From: Rhodoblastus sp963804045
GTDB taxonomy: Bacteria > Pseudomonadota > Alphaproteobacteria > Rhizobiales > Beijerinckiaceae
Length of the DNA stretch: 64,000 nucleotides
Assembly: GCA_963804045.1 (NCBI GenBank)
Contig: CAWDOR010000040.1
Coordinates: 178,927 to 242,926, forward strand
Reading direction: 5' to 3'
Shown here: positions 1 through 10,353 of the stretch, piece after piece
How positions within the stretch are numbered: the first letter of the stretch is position 1
Layout: each line of letters begins with the position of its first letter
Made by a program: the position numbers and the translations under genes
Notes under the pieces: model-generated
Databases searched by the model: none
What the model saw: only the letters and a program-made list of their open reading frames with translations
Told to the model about the DNA's origin: nothing

Positions 1-1157
1 GCAAAAGCCTCGCCGCCGCCATCGCCTGCATTTCCATTGTCGGCGTCGGCCTGTCGCTGGTGATTCCGCTGCTGGCCTTGCGGCTGGAGGCCGCCGGCTT
101 CGCCGCCCGTGACAATGGCGCGCAGGTCTCGGTCTCCGGCCTCGCCACTCTTGTCGGCGCGCCCTTCACCCCCTGGCTGGCGCGGCGTTTCGGCTTGCGC
201 AACACGCTGTTCGCCGCGCTGGCGCTGTCGGTGCTCGCGCTCGGCCTGTTCGCCTTCGTCGGCGACTACAGGATCTGGCTGGCGATCCGCCTGCTGTTCG
301 GCCTGGGGCTGACCGTGATTTTCGTGCTCAGCGAATATTGGATCAGCGCCGCCGCGCCGCCCGGACAACGCGGCCTGGCGCTCGGCCTCTACGCCACTTT
401 TCTGGCGCTCGGCTTCGCCACAGGGCCGGCGCTGCTCAGCCTCACCGGCGCGGCGGGCCTTTTGCCCTTCGGCCTCGCCGCCGTGCTCATCGCCAGCGCG
501 GGATTGCCGGTTTATTTCGCCGGCGCGGCCGCCGCCGCTTTCGACGCGCCGGGACGGCCCAATCTTCCGCCGATTTTCCGCGCCGCGCCGGCGGCGCTGG
601 CCGCCGCGCTGCTCTATGGCTGCGTCGAAACCGGCCTCAACGGGTTGTTGCCGATTTTCGGCCTGCGCTCGGGTTTTTCGCCGGCGAGCGCCACCTTCCA
701 GCTCACCTTGTTCGCTCTTGGCAATGTGGTCTTTCCCGTGCCCATCGGGCTGATCGCCGACCGGATGAACAAGATTCGGCTCTTGACCCTCTTCGCCCTG
801 TTCGGCCTCGTCGGGGCGCTGTTCCTGCCGGGGCTGGCGGCGCAGCACGGAGTCTACGCCCTGGCTCTGTTCGTCTGGGGCGGGGTCACCGGCGGCCTCT
901 ATACGGTGGGGCTGGCGGCCCTCGCGGAAAAGTTCCAGGGCGAGCGTCTCGCCGCCGCCAACGCCGCCTATGTCATGGTCTATGCGCTGGGCATGATTCT
1001 GGGACCGCCGGCGCTTGGCCTGGGGCTCGATTTCGCCCCGCATGGGCTGTTCGACGCCCTCGCTCTGGCCTTTGTCGCCTATCTGGCCCTGCTGATGTTT
1101 TTTCACGGACCTTTCGCGCAAAAAAGCCCCGACGGGAAAAACTTGACAAAGCGGTGA
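1..1157 (+). CDS. MFS transporter, 5' end outside window
   Basis: The reading frame is open from the window edge, so the true start lies upstream; the GTG at 60 is internal. About 12 hydrophobic segments are seen, with an MFS signature near the second and third helices (a run around ARRFGLRNTLFAALALS) and a second half-repeat containing GLIADRMNKIRLL, the matching loop motif. This is the usual two-bundle MFS layout, a secondary transporter of the inner membrane. The substrate cannot be told from sequence; the closest look is to the YcaD/CmlA-like drug and metabolite group. The gene ends just inside the promoter of rpmG. Confidence 0.8.
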   Translation, partial: KSLAAAIACISIVGVGLSLVIPLLALRLEAAGFAARDNGAQVSVSGLATLVGAPFTPWLARRFGLRNTLFAALALSVLALGLFAFVGDYRIWLAIRLLFGLGLTVIFVLSEYWISAAAPPGQRGLALGLYATFLALGFATGPALLSLTGAAGLLPFGLAAVLIASAGLPVYFAGAAAAAFDAPGRPNLPPIFRAAPAALAAALLYGCVETGLNGLLPIFGLRSGFSPASATFQLTLFALGNVVFPVPIGLIADRMNKIRLLTLFALFGLVGALFLPGLAAQHGVYALALFVWGGVTGGLYTVGLAALAEKFQGERLAAANAAYVMVYALGMILGPPALGLGLDFAPHGLFDALALAFVAYLALLMFFHGPFAQKSPDGKNLTKR

Positions 1158-1170
1158 CTATGGCTATTTT
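1143..1170 (+). promoter_or_regulatory. Probable sigma-70 promoter for rpmG
   Basis: A perfect TTGACA (1143-1148) is followed after 16 bases by TATTTT (1165-1170). It lies across the last codons of the MFS gene and about 90 bases before rpmG. Transcript start not shown. Confidence 0.5.
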
Positions 1171-1262
1171 CGCCGCAGAATTCGGGCCGGAGAAATCCGG
1201 CCTCTTTGTTTCCCAAGGCTCGCGTCCGATCCGGATGATGCGCCGGACTGCAGGGTAAGACC

Positions 1263-1430
1263 ATGGCCAAGGCCGCCACCATCAAGATCAAGCTGCTGTC
1301 GACCGCCGACACCGGTTATTTCTACGTCACCAAGAAGAACGCCCGGACCAAGACCGACAAGTTCGCGTTCAAGAAATACGATCCCGTCGCGCGCAAGCAC
1401 GTCGAGTTCAAGGAAACCAAAATCAAATAA
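1263..1430 (+). CDS. rpmG: 50S ribosomal protein L33
   Basis: A 55-residue protein beginning MAKAATIKIKLLSTADTGYF and ending in KHVEFKETKIK, matching the full L33 family length and its conserved middle (YVTKKNARTKTDKFAFKKYDP). It is a component of the large ribosomal subunit near the E site. No zinc-binding cysteine pairs are present, so this is the C-minus, zinc-independent form of L33. A ribosomal-type promoter precedes it and a strong terminator follows directly, so it is likely a single-gene transcript. It is too short for many ORF callers but certain by sequence. Confidence 0.97.
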   Translation: MAKAATIKIKLLSTADTGYFYVTKKNARTKTDKFAFKKYDPVARKHVEFKETKIK

Positions 1431-1454
1431 TGAGCAAATAAGGCTCCAGCCTGC

Positions 1455-1480
1455 AAAGCCGCCTCCGGGCGGCTTTTTTA
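1455..1480 (+). terminator. Rho-independent terminator after rpmG
   Basis: A 9-bp perfect stem (1455-1463 with 1468-1476) with loop TCCG is followed by a T run, 25 bases after the rpmG stop. Confidence 0.9.
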
Positions 1481-1496
1481 TTTGCGGTTTTTTGTT

Positions 1497-2237
1497 TTAC
1501 GGCCTGAAACCCTCGAAGACGATCTGATCGGCATGGCGGCGCGCCTGCGCGGCCTGCGCGGCGCTGCGTATGGTCCAGCTCATCACCGCCAAGCCCAGGG
1601 CGCGCGCCAGTTCGCAGACGGGATTGGGCAGGTCGGCATAGCGCCAGGAGAGAAAGTCCGGCCGGGTTTCGCGCGCATGGGTGAAGCGGGCCAGTTCTTG
1701 CCGCCGCTCCGCCGTGACGCCCATAAAATCCTCGTCGTCATAATCGGCCTGGGCGACCATCCCCAGCGGCCAGGACGCGCCGGAAGCGCGCAAATGGGCG
1801 ATCAATTCCGGATCGAAACTTTTGAGCGCGGCCGGCCCGCGATAATCTGTCAAAACCCGCGACACCGCGCGCGCCAAGGTCGTGTCGCCGGAAAACTCGC
1901 CTTTCAACTCCAGAATCAGCGGCGTCGCGCCTTTGACCGTCGCCAGCAGCGCCGCCAGGGTGGGAATGGTCTCGGTCCCGCCTTTCAGGGCGACTTGCGC
2001 CAGCTCCGCCGCGTTTTTTTCGGCAAAGACTCCATGGATCCCGGTCAGGCGGCCGAGCTCATCGTCGTGAAAGACAAAGACCTCGCCGTCGCGCGACAGG
2101 CGCAGGTCGGCCTCGATGGCATAGCCGCCCGCGACCGCCGCACGCGCGGCGGCCAGCGAGTTTTCCGGGACGCCGCCCAAAACATCGTGCAGGCCGCGAT
2201 GGGCGATGGGGCGGGCCGTCAGCCAGTCCGGCGTCAC
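1497..2237 (-). CDS. Glycerophosphodiester phosphodiesterase family protein
   Basis: 246 residues from a GTG start. The N-terminus shows the GDPD active-site pattern: AHRG near residue 12, PEN at about 26, EADLR at about 42 and FHDD at about 56. These supply the catalytic histidines and the metal-binding acidic residues. The family hydrolyses glycerophosphodiesters to glycerol-3-phosphate and an alcohol. No signal peptide is visible, so a cytoplasmic UgpQ-like role is likely. The start overlaps the stop of the RidA-family gene by four bases (GTGA), so the two are translationally coupled. Exact substrate unknown. Confidence 0.88.
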   Translation of the reverse strand: MTPDWLTARPIAHRGLHDVLGGVPENSLAAARAAVAGGYAIEADLRLSRDGEVFVFHDDELGRLTGIHGVFAEKNAAELAQVALKGGTETIPTLAALLATVKGATPLILELKGEFSGDTTLARAVSRVLTDYRGPAALKSFDPELIAHLRASGASWPLGMVAQADYDDEDFMGVTAERRQELARFTHARETRPDFLSWRYADLPNPVCELARALGLAVMSWTIRSAAQAAQARRHADQIVFEGFRP

Positions 2238-2719
2238 GGCGTGATTTCGAACAGAGCCTCGACCTCGACGCAGGCGCCGAGCGGCAGGTTGAACACGCCG
2301 ATCGTCGAGCGGGCGTGCGCCCCCTTGTCGCCGAGCGCCGCGCCGATCAAATCCGAAGCGCCGTTCATCACCAGCGCCAGCCGGTCAAAATCCTCGGCGC
2401 CGCGAATGAAGCCGCCGAGCCGCAGGCAATGGCCGATTCGGGAGAGATCGCCGATCTGGGCGCGGACCTGAGCGAGAATATTGACGGCGCAAAGCGCCGC
2501 CGCCTTCCTGGCGGCGGATTCTTCGACTTCCACGCCGACCCGGCCGATATATTCGGGGGCCAGCGCGCCATCGGCGCCGAAGGGCAATTGTCCCGAGACG
2601 ATCAGCAGCGCGCCGCTGCGGGTCACCGGCACGTAATTGGCGACCGGCGCCGCCGGATTTGGCAGGGCGTAGCCGAGATTGGCGAGGCGGCGTTCGACTT
2701 CGCTAGCGATCTGACCCAT
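2234..2719 (-). CDS. RidA (YjgF/UK114) family protein
   Basis: 161 residues. The start is set at MGQIASEVERRL because an AAGGAG site lies 6 bases upstream; an in-frame start 18 codons earlier lacks this. The C-terminal signature HARSTIGVFNLPLGACVEVE carries the conserved arginine of the family. RidA proteins deaminate reactive enamine/imine intermediates; this longer form, about 155 residues, belongs to the subfamily often found beside unrelated enzymes, so the substrate is open. Its stop overlaps the start of the GDPD gene. Confidence 0.88.
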   Translation of the reverse strand: MGQIASEVERRLANLGYALPNPAAPVANYVPVTRSGALLIVSGQLPFGADGALAPEYIGRVGVEVEESAARKAAALCAVNILAQVRAQIGDLSRIGHCLRLGGFIRGAEDFDRLALVMNGASDLIGAALGDKGAHARSTIGVFNLPLGACVEVEALFEITP

Positions 2720-2829
2720 GGCGCGCTCCTTTTCTTCCGGCGCCAACCTAATTTCGCCACGGCTTCCGGGCAATCATGATTCGCTCTAAGCTGTTTTTCT
2801 TTCATCCGGCCCTGCGAGTTCAAACGCCC

Positions 2830-3627
2830 ATGCGGTCCTTCACGCTCCCTCTCGCCGCCCTGCTTTTCGCCTGCCCCGCGCTCGCCGAGCCGGCGGCGCC
2901 GGCCTTCGCCAGCCACAAGGCGCTTTACGAATTGCATCTGCTCCAGGGCCAGGGCGAAAAAGCGCCGGCCGCCGCCGATGGCCGCATCGCCTTCGATTTT
3001 TCCTCGACCTGCGACGCCTATGTCCAGACCCTGCGCCAGGCGGTGGACATGCAGCCGCAGGAGGGCGCGCCTTCGCTGACCGAAAGCCGGATGAGCACGC
3101 TTGAGGACGCGCGCGGCAAGGATTTCCGTTTCGCCAGCGACGAACCGGGCCAAAAGGTCGAAGGCCGGGCGCAACGCGAGGGCGATGGCGCAGTCGCCAT
3201 CGCCCTCAGCCGCCCCAAGCCGCAAAAAACCCTGGCCGGCGCGGATGTGCTGTTTCCCACCCAGCATATCGCCAAAGTGCTCGACGCCGCGCGCGCCGGC
3301 GAAAAAGTCTTGCTGGCCCGGGTCTTCGACGGTTCGGACACCGGCAGCAAGATTTTCAACGTCACCGCCATCATCGGCCCGCTGCGCGGCGGACCCGACG
3401 CGGATCGCGGCGCCCAGCTCGACGCCTTGCGCAAATTGCGGCGCTGGCCGGTGGCGCTGTCCTATTTCCCCGAAGACCGGCGCGATGGCCCGCCCGAATA
3501 TGTCCTGAGCTACGATCTCTATGAGAATGGCGTGTCGAGCCGGCTGCGGCTCGATTACGGCGAATATGTGCTCAGCGGCGAATTGACCCGGATCGAATTT
3601 CCTCCTGCGGCGCGCTGCCAGAAGTAA
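2830..3627 (+). CDS. eipB: EipB-like periplasmic envelope integrity protein (DUF1849)
   Basis: 265 residues from the chosen ATG, giving a clean signal peptide (MRSFTLPLAALLFACPALA, cleavage before EPAAP). An upstream in-frame ATG at 2776 would bury the signal peptide. The body matches DUF1849: HKALYELHLLQ at the start of the mature protein, a single cysteine in STCDAYVQ and a second near the C-terminus (RCQK). EipB of Brucella is a periplasmic beta-spiral protein with a disulfide joining an N-terminal and a C-terminal cysteine, and the two cysteines here fit that. It contributes to envelope integrity. Its stop abuts the convergent stop of the next gene. Confidence 0.82.
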   Translation: MRSFTLPLAALLFACPALAEPAAPAFASHKALYELHLLQGQGEKAPAAADGRIAFDFSSTCDAYVQTLRQAVDMQPQEGAPSLTESRMSTLEDARGKDFRFASDEPGQKVEGRAQREGDGAVAIALSRPKPQKTLAGADVLFPTQHIAKVLDAARAGEKVLLARVFDGSDTGSKIFNVTAIIGPLRGGPDADRGAQLDALRKLRRWPVALSYFPEDRRDGPPEYVLSYDLYENGVSSRLRLDYGEYVLSGELTRIEFPPAARCQK

Positions 3628-5334
3628 TCACGGCGTCAGCGCGGCGCGCGCCCGGTCGGACAGGCCGGCGCGGCCCCGGTCGCCACGGCAGACAATAAAA
3701 CCCTCGGCCAGATCGCAGAAATGGTTGCTGGCCGCGCCCGCGACAAAGGCTTTCGGCGTGAACAGATAGGCCGTGCGCGCTTGCGGCGTTTCCGTCGCCA
3801 GGATTTTTGGAAATTCCTCGCAATGCCAGGCCTTTTGGGCCAGCGGCAGGCGGCCGGCATAAAAGGAGTTCGTCGGGAGCCCATTGTCCATCGCCAGCCA
3901 GGACAGCGGCTGAAAGGTTTCGCGGGGATAGTCGGCGTCGCCGCTGCATTGCCAAGGCGGCGAGACGATCAGCAGGTCATGACCGGCGCCCAAGTCGGCG
4001 AAGGCCGGATCGGTGAAACGCATCGCGCTCTGCCGGGCGAAATAGCGGTGAACGCGGGCGAAGGGCGCGGCGAGGTCGGCGACTTGCAAGGCCAGCGCGG
4101 CGGCGCAGACCGCCAGAGCCAGGCGCGGCGGCGCCTTTTGCAGCAGGACCACGCCGGCCAGCGCCCAGAGGGCATAGGCGGTCACCCAGATGAAGCGCCC
4201 GGAACTACGGAACGTCGCCAGCAGATCGAACAGCCTTTGCGGCAGGGGAATCTGGGCGTTGAAACCATCGCCAAAGGTTGGAAAAAAGCCGATGGCCAGA
4301 ATCAGCCCGGCGAGGGCGGCGAGCAGGATCGGCCCATAGCGCCGACGTTCCGCCTCGTGCAGGCCATAGGCGAAGGCGAAAGCCAGCAGGAACAGCCCGC
4401 CGGCGCCGAGATAGGCGTAGCCTTCATATTGATAGGGCGAGGCGTTGCCCAGCGCCGGCAACAACGAAGCGCCGAACTGATTGGCCATGGGGTTGAACAG
4501 CGTGTTCAGATTGGCGTTGTAATAGCCATAGCCTTCGCCGGGAACCACGCCGCCGCCGCCGAGCCGGACGAAGCCGAAACCGACCAGGGCGGCGAAGGCG
4601 ACAAGCAAAGGGGCCGGCGCCAGCAGCCAGCCGCGCCGGTCCAGAGCGCCACGCGCAAAAGCCAGGCCCAGCGCGGCGAGATAGATCAGCGCCGCCATGA
4701 CGAGAAGATAGGGATTGAGACCGCCCAGCAGCGCCAGCAGCAGGACGAAGCCGCCAATGGTCGCGGCGACGCCGACCCGCTCGGCGCGAAAGGCCAGCCA
4801 TAGCGCGGCGAGCAGGGTCCAATGCGCGGTGAGCGGCGGATGGCCCAGACGGAAGCGCACATAGAGCATGGGCGCGGCGGCGATCAGCGCCGCGGCGCAG
4901 AACAGGGCGGCCAGCAGGGTTCTGGACGGCGGACGCTGGCGGAGCCCCTCGCCCAGGCACAGCACGGCGAAAAAGCCCTGCAAAAAGACGTTCGCGACAA
5001 ACAAAGGGCCGAAATATTGGACATGGGCCGGCAGCCAGGGGCTCAAAAGCTTCAGCGGCAGGGCGACCAGCGGCACGAGATCGAAAAAGGCGATGTTGAG
5101 CGGCAAAGGCCAGGAGACGCGCGCCGTCGCCAGTTTGAACGCCGATGCGGGATCGGCCCGATAGGCCTCCCAGCCAAATTGCATGGTGACGAAATCGTCG
5201 CGCATCCAGCCGGTCTGGCGGGGATCGACGATCTCCGGACCAAGCGTCCAGACCGCCAGGGCGGCGGACAACAGGCCGAGCAGACAGGCGAGCGGCGCGA
5301 GAGCGGGTTTTGGGCGAAAGGCGCTGTTCGTCAT
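3628..5334 (-). CDS. DUF6311-like multi-pass membrane protein
   Basis: 568 residues with roughly 10-12 membrane segments, an N-terminal segment at 13-35 and a C-terminal soluble part. An aspartate pair follows the first helix (GWMRDDFVTMQFGWEAYR), the position where GT-C glycosyltransferases and YfhO-like proteins carry their catalytic acidic residue. The central segment contains GHPPLTAHWTL and a loop GYGYYNANLNTLFNP. This fits the DUF6311 family, probably a GT-C-fold glycosyltransferase working on a lipid-linked sugar, but the family is not characterised and the function is inference. It stands alone between eipB (convergent) and the GGDEF-EAL gene (same strand). Confidence 0.65.
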   Translation of the reverse strand: MTNSAFRPKPALAPLACLLGLLSAALAVWTLGPEIVDPRQTGWMRDDFVTMQFGWEAYRADPASAFKLATARVSWPLPLNIAFFDLVPLVALPLKLLSPWLPAHVQYFGPLFVANVFLQGFFAVLCLGEGLRQRPPSRTLLAALFCAAALIAAAPMLYVRFRLGHPPLTAHWTLLAALWLAFRAERVGVAATIGGFVLLLALLGGLNPYLLVMAALIYLAALGLAFARGALDRRGWLLAPAPLLVAFAALVGFGFVRLGGGGVVPGEGYGYYNANLNTLFNPMANQFGASLLPALGNASPYQYEGYAYLGAGGLFLLAFAFAYGLHEAERRRYGPILLAALAGLILAIGFFPTFGDGFNAQIPLPQRLFDLLATFRSSGRFIWVTAYALWALAGVVLLQKAPPRLALAVCAAALALQVADLAAPFARVHRYFARQSAMRFTDPAFADLGAGHDLLIVSPPWQCSGDADYPRETFQPLSWLAMDNGLPTNSFYAGRLPLAQKAWHCEEFPKILATETPQARTAYLFTPKAFVAGAASNHFCDLAEGFIVCRGDRGRAGLSDRARAALTP

Positions 5335-5397
5335 GGAATTCCCGTGGACAGACAGCGCTTTTACCGGAAATTCCCTAGCGAGAGCTTTCGCGGGGCC

Positions 5398-7368
5398 TCA
5401 GGCGCTTCGGGCGGCGGCGCCCAGCGCCGTGTTCTGGGTCTCGGCGATGAAGGCCGCGACCTTGTCCTGGGGGATCGGCTTGCTGAACAGGAAGCCCTGG
5501 ACCACGTCGCAGCCATAGGCGCGCAACATGTCGAATTGCTCGGAGGTCTCCACGCCTTCGGTGACGCAATCGAGCTTCAGATTGCCGATCAGGCCGATCA
5601 TGCTCTTGACGATGTCGCGTGCGACGCCATTGCCGTGCATTTCCTGGATGAAGCTGCGGTCGATCTTGATCTTGTCGAGCGGCAGCCGATGCACATAGGA
5701 CAGGCTTGAATAGCCGGTGCCGAAATCGTCGAGCGAGATTTTCACGCCCAGGCGCTTGAGGCTGTGCAGCGATTCCTCGGCGATTTCGAAATCGGTGAGC
5801 AGCGCGGTTTCCGTGACCTCTATGTCGATGCGCGCGGGGTCGAAGCCGCTGGCTTCGATGATGGCGATGATCTGGACGATGGCGCGCTTGGACAGAAGAT
5901 CGCGCATCGACAGGTTGAAGCCGAGGCTCACCGTCTCCGGCCAGGCCTTGGCCGCCGCCAGCGCCTTGCGCAACACCGTGCGGGTCAGGACATGGATGAC
6001 GTCGCTGCGCTCGGCGATGGGGATGAACAGATCGGGGCCGACGGCGCCCAGTTCCGGCGAATTCCAGCGCGCCAGCGCCTCGAAGGCGACAATGGAGCGA
6101 TGCACCGTGTCGAACAAGGGCTGGAACTCGATGCTGATTTCCTGTTCGAGATCGGCGCGGCGCAGGGCCTGCTCGATTTCGGCGTTGAGCCGCATTTTCT
6201 TTTCATGGCCCGGGGTGAACAGCACCGCCTCGCCACGATGGCCCTGCTTGCCGAAATAAAGCGCGAAATCGGCGCGTTCGTAGAGCTGATGGGCCTCTTG
6301 CGCGTCCAAGGGATAGCGGGCGAAACCGATCGAGGCGGACAAGGTCGCCTGGGCCTCGCCAACGCGCACCGGCTGTTTCAACGCGGCGCAGATCCGCGCC
6401 CCAAGGATCAGGATTTCGGTTTCGCTCATCGCGCCAGCGATATAGACGCCGAACTCGTCGCCGCCGAGCCGCGCGATTCTCACGCCCTCGGCCTCGAAGG
6501 GCCGCAACCGCTCGGCGCATTCGCGCAGCACATGATCGCCCAGGGCGTGACCGTGAAGATCGTTGATCGGCTTGAAACCGTCGAGATCGACAATGCCCAG
6601 AACGAGTTCGAGTTCGTCCTCGGCCTCGGCCTCGGCGCGGCCCATTTCCTCTTCCAGCCGCGCGAAAAACTCGCGGCGGTTCGACAGTCCCGTGAGTATG
6701 TCGGTATTGGCGATCTGGCGGTTTTCCTCGGCGAGGCCAAGCGCCTGATTCTGCGCCCCGATCAGCGCCTCGAAATCGCGCGCGGCGCGGCTGACCATGA
6801 AAAACAGCGCGACGATGAGCACGAACACATTGGCGCCCGCCAGAATCGACGTGGCGTCGCCGGAGGCCATCAGCAACCAGGCGAAGGGCGGCAGGCTCAT
6901 GCCGCCGACCAGCAGCGCGGTCTTGGGCAATTGCGCCAAGGCGAATATGGCGAATATGCCGGTCAGAGCCATGGCGGAGATCAAAGCGCTCCGCTGGCTC
7001 GCGTCGGCATGAAGATAGAGCGCCACGCCCCAGAGCGTATAGACCACACAGAGCAGCGCGGCGGCGTAATTGACATGGCGCAGGATGCGCGCCGCCCGCT
7101 CCGCCGCCAGCGGAACTGCGTCGCGGCGCGACCACTCCCAGGCGAAACCGGCGCAAATGACCAGCAGCACGCCGGGAGCGATCAGCGTCAGGCCCTGCGG
7201 CGCCGATGGAAAGAAGATCGCGGCCAGCGCCAGCGTATTGGCGGCCATCACCAGAGCGAGCAGCGGCGCCTGCCGCGCCAGCGCATTGACCTGGGCGCAT
7301 TCCAACTCGGCTCTGGCGATGGGCGCGGTGGAAACGGCGCTTTGGGCAAAAATCTTGAAAGGACGCAT
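5398..7368 (-). CDS. Membrane GGDEF-EAL protein (c-di-GMP turnover)
   Basis: 656 residues from the ATG at 7368; a TTG eight codons earlier is possible. N-terminal part (about 30-195) has five to six membrane segments of no named sensor family. A GGDEF domain (about 215-390) has an intact LGGDEF motif; the inhibitory RxxD site upstream is absent (EGVR there), so product inhibition is unlikely. An EAL domain (about 405-650) keeps FEALARW, NLSMRDL, EVTETALL, DDFGTGYSSLSY, KIDRSF, TEGVET and QGFLFSKP, all the metal and catalytic residues. Both activities could be live. Single gene. Confidence 0.92.
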   Translation of the reverse strand: MRPFKIFAQSAVSTAPIARAELECAQVNALARQAPLLALVMAANTLALAAIFFPSAPQGLTLIAPGVLLVICAGFAWEWSRRDAVPLAAERAARILRHVNYAAALLCVVYTLWGVALYLHADASQRSALISAMALTGIFAIFALAQLPKTALLVGGMSLPPFAWLLMASGDATSILAGANVFVLIVALFFMVSRAARDFEALIGAQNQALGLAEENRQIANTDILTGLSNRREFFARLEEEMGRAEAEAEDELELVLGIVDLDGFKPINDLHGHALGDHVLRECAERLRPFEAEGVRIARLGGDEFGVYIAGAMSETEILILGARICAALKQPVRVGEAQATLSASIGFARYPLDAQEAHQLYERADFALYFGKQGHRGEAVLFTPGHEKKMRLNAEIEQALRRADLEQEISIEFQPLFDTVHRSIVAFEALARWNSPELGAVGPDLFIPIAERSDVIHVLTRTVLRKALAAAKAWPETVSLGFNLSMRDLLSKRAIVQIIAIIEASGFDPARIDIEVTETALLTDFEIAEESLHSLKRLGVKISLDDFGTGYSSLSYVHRLPLDKIKIDRSFIQEMHGNGVARDIVKSMIGLIGNLKLDCVTEGVETSEQFDMLRAYGCDVVQGFLFSKPIPQDKVAAFIAETQNTALGAAARSA

Positions 7369-7479
7369 GGCGAGAGGACTCTGAAGCCGCAATGCACTTA
7401 CGCGAGGGCAAGCGTTAAGAGAATTCTAGACCTAACTTCTTAAAGCGAGATTACGAAGGTCATTGGATTGACGAAAAGT

Positions 7480-7512
7480 AAAACCTCCCGCCGGGATCGG
7501 GCGGGAGGTTTT
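7480..7512 (-). terminator. Terminator after pccB
   Basis: A 13-bp perfect stem (7480-7492 with 7500-7512) and 7-base loop; on the minus strand it ends in TTTT and a T-rich tail, 34 bases past the pccB stop. It could also act in the other direction. Confidence 0.8.
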
Positions 7513-7546
7513 CAATCGGCTTGCGCGTCAATGGTCCGGAAAAAGC

Positions 7547-9082
<1,536 letters not shown>

Positions 9083-9290
9083 GAGGCCATTCCGGTCTTT
9101 TGCATTGAGCTCTTGGCGGCGGGGCGCCGCGAAAAAGTTTGGCGGCGGTTTAGCACGGCTTTTTTGTGACCGAAACCCGCAAGATGACGCTTGGGTGAAA
9201 TCAATTGGACTAATAGAGGGCGCGAGGCCGCACGTCGGGCGGCGCGCCAAGCTGGCCGCGCGGCTTGCGGCGCGCTGGCGACGGGTTTAT

Positions 9291-9315
9291 GATATACGCC
9301 GATGTTATGTATATC
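9291..9315 (+). promoter_or_regulatory. Inverted repeat before the antitoxin gene, likely operator
   Basis: GATATAC (9291-9297) and GTATATC (9309-9315) form perfect 7-base arms 11 bases apart, 13 bases before the antitoxin ATG. Antitoxins of this family usually repress their own promoter through such dyads; binding here is inferred. Confidence 0.5.
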
Positions 9316-9328
9316 CTGGAGATTGGCG

Positions 9329-9559
9329 ATGCAGGTGGCGAAATGGGGCAACAGCCTTGCCGTCAGGCTGCCAAAACCGTTGGTCGAGAAACTGGGGCTC
9401 AAGCCTGGCGACGAGATCGCCGTCGTCGAGGCGGCGAAGGAACGGCTGACCGTCATGAAAATCGACCGGCGCGGCGACGCTTTGCGCCGCATGGCCGCTC
9501 GTAGCTGGGAGACGCCGACCGGCTATCGCTTCGACCGCGACGAGGCCAATGCGCGGTGA
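9329..9559 (+). CDS. AbrB/MazE-type antitoxin
   Basis: 76 residues from an ATG preceded by GGAGATTGGCG. The N-terminal MQVAKWGNSLAVRLPKPLVEKLGLKPGDEI is a classic SpoVT/AbrB swapped-hairpin DNA-binding domain; the C-terminal tail (about 45-76) would hold the toxin. The next frame, starting with a GTG that overlaps this stop, encodes the first residues of a PIN toxin but is broken after a few codons. The antitoxin is therefore an orphan of a VapBC-type pair. It probably still binds the dyad just upstream. Confidence 0.88.
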   Translation: MQVAKWGNSLAVRLPKPLVEKLGLKPGDEIAVVEAAKERLTVMKIDRRGDALRRMAARSWETPTGYRFDRDEANAR

Positions 9560-9612
9560 AGGTGTTTTTCGACACGAATATTCTCATTTACGCGGGAGTT
9601 ACGGTGACATGA
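9556..9612 (+). pseudogene. PIN-domain (VapC-type) toxin remnant
   Basis: GTG overlaps the antitoxin stop and opens with (M)KVFFDTNILIYA, the strand-helix of a PIN nuclease with its first catalytic aspartate. At 9598 the sequence switches into the repeated TTACGGTGACATG end and stops at 9612. No continuation of the PIN domain was found on the far side of the element (after 9971). Only about 15 of about 130 expected residues remain. Confidence 0.75.
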
Positions 9613-9971
9613 TACGAATTCCCTAAATCGAAAGAGCCCGAAAACGGCGGCGCAGGGGTGTTCGGGGAGCTTCGGATTTCGGCGCAACGCTCGCATTCGG
9701 GGCGCTAGGCGGAAACACATTTGAATTCAATCGATAACCCAACACCAACATCTGAAATCTCAGCAAAAAAGACCAAACTCTGGCCGAAGTCTACGAAACG
9801 GCGGACTGCATGCCAAGCGACTTCATACCGCAGCAGCTGGCATATTCACCGTTCAATCGCGACCGATTTCGGGCCTCGTTTTTTCCGGCAAACGGAGCGG
9901 CCAAGCCTGGCCTCGACTTGATCGAGGAATCCACCCTTTTGATTTAGGGATTTCGTATCATGTCACCGTAA
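9598..9971. mobile_element. MITE-like element with ~35-bp terminal inverted repeats
   Basis: The left end 9598-9635 and the right end 9937-9971 are near-perfect inverted copies starting TTACGGTGACATGATACGAA at the tip. The interior, about 300 bases, has no transposase; a short frame ending ...PGLDLIEESTLLI at its right end is not recognised. The element sits in the PIN toxin gene. No clear target-site duplication is seen. Two more copies of the end sequence lie at 10354 and 10916. Size and structure fit a non-autonomous element; the family that moves it is unknown. Confidence 0.6.
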
Positions 9972-9992
9972 TTGACGTAATTCTCCGATCAA

Positions 9993-10340
9993 TTACTTAT
10001 TTTGGCAACCGCTAACAAGTTCACTATGAGCAGATTGCAGCATCCATGCATATTCATTAATCCAAGCTGCGTTACGCGTCTGCTGGCCAGGACCACAATT
10101 GTCAAACTTATGATAAGCATTCTGTATTGTTATGTAATATTCTGACCTAAGTTTACACTCATCATCGTGGTTAACGAACTTATCGCGGTGTATTTTATTT
10201 GATAATTGCTTAATATCGGCGTCAAACTGGGTAATCTGTGTAGTGCAATTTTTTGTGTATGTAAATTTTAGATACAAAAATACTAATATAGCGCATGATA
10301 GCACAAAGCTTATTATAAATGCACGATGCCTGTCAGTCAT
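9993..10340 (-). CDS. AT-rich orphan small membrane protein
   Basis: 115 residues beginning MTDRHRAFIISFVLSCAILV. One membrane segment (about 7-25), then a soluble part of about 90 residues with four cysteines (about 32, 61, 81 and 112), likely outside the cytoplasm. A weak GGAA precedes the ATG. The base composition is clearly lower in GC than everything around it, which points to transfer. It lies between the outer ends of two repeat copies (9971 and 10354). I do not recognise the family; it may not be expressed. Confidence 0.45.
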   Translation of the reverse strand: MTDRHRAFIISFVLSCAILVFLYLKFTYTKNCTTQITQFDADIKQLSNKIHRDKFVNHDDECKLRSEYYITIQNAYHKFDNCGPGQQTRNAAWINEYAWMLQSAHSELVSGCQNK

Positions 10341-10353
10341 TAGATTTTTCCAA

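Noticed and set aside
9637..9936. Transposase or known gene inside the MITE-like element
   Set aside because: Frames are short and interrupted; none shows a DDE or HUH motif.
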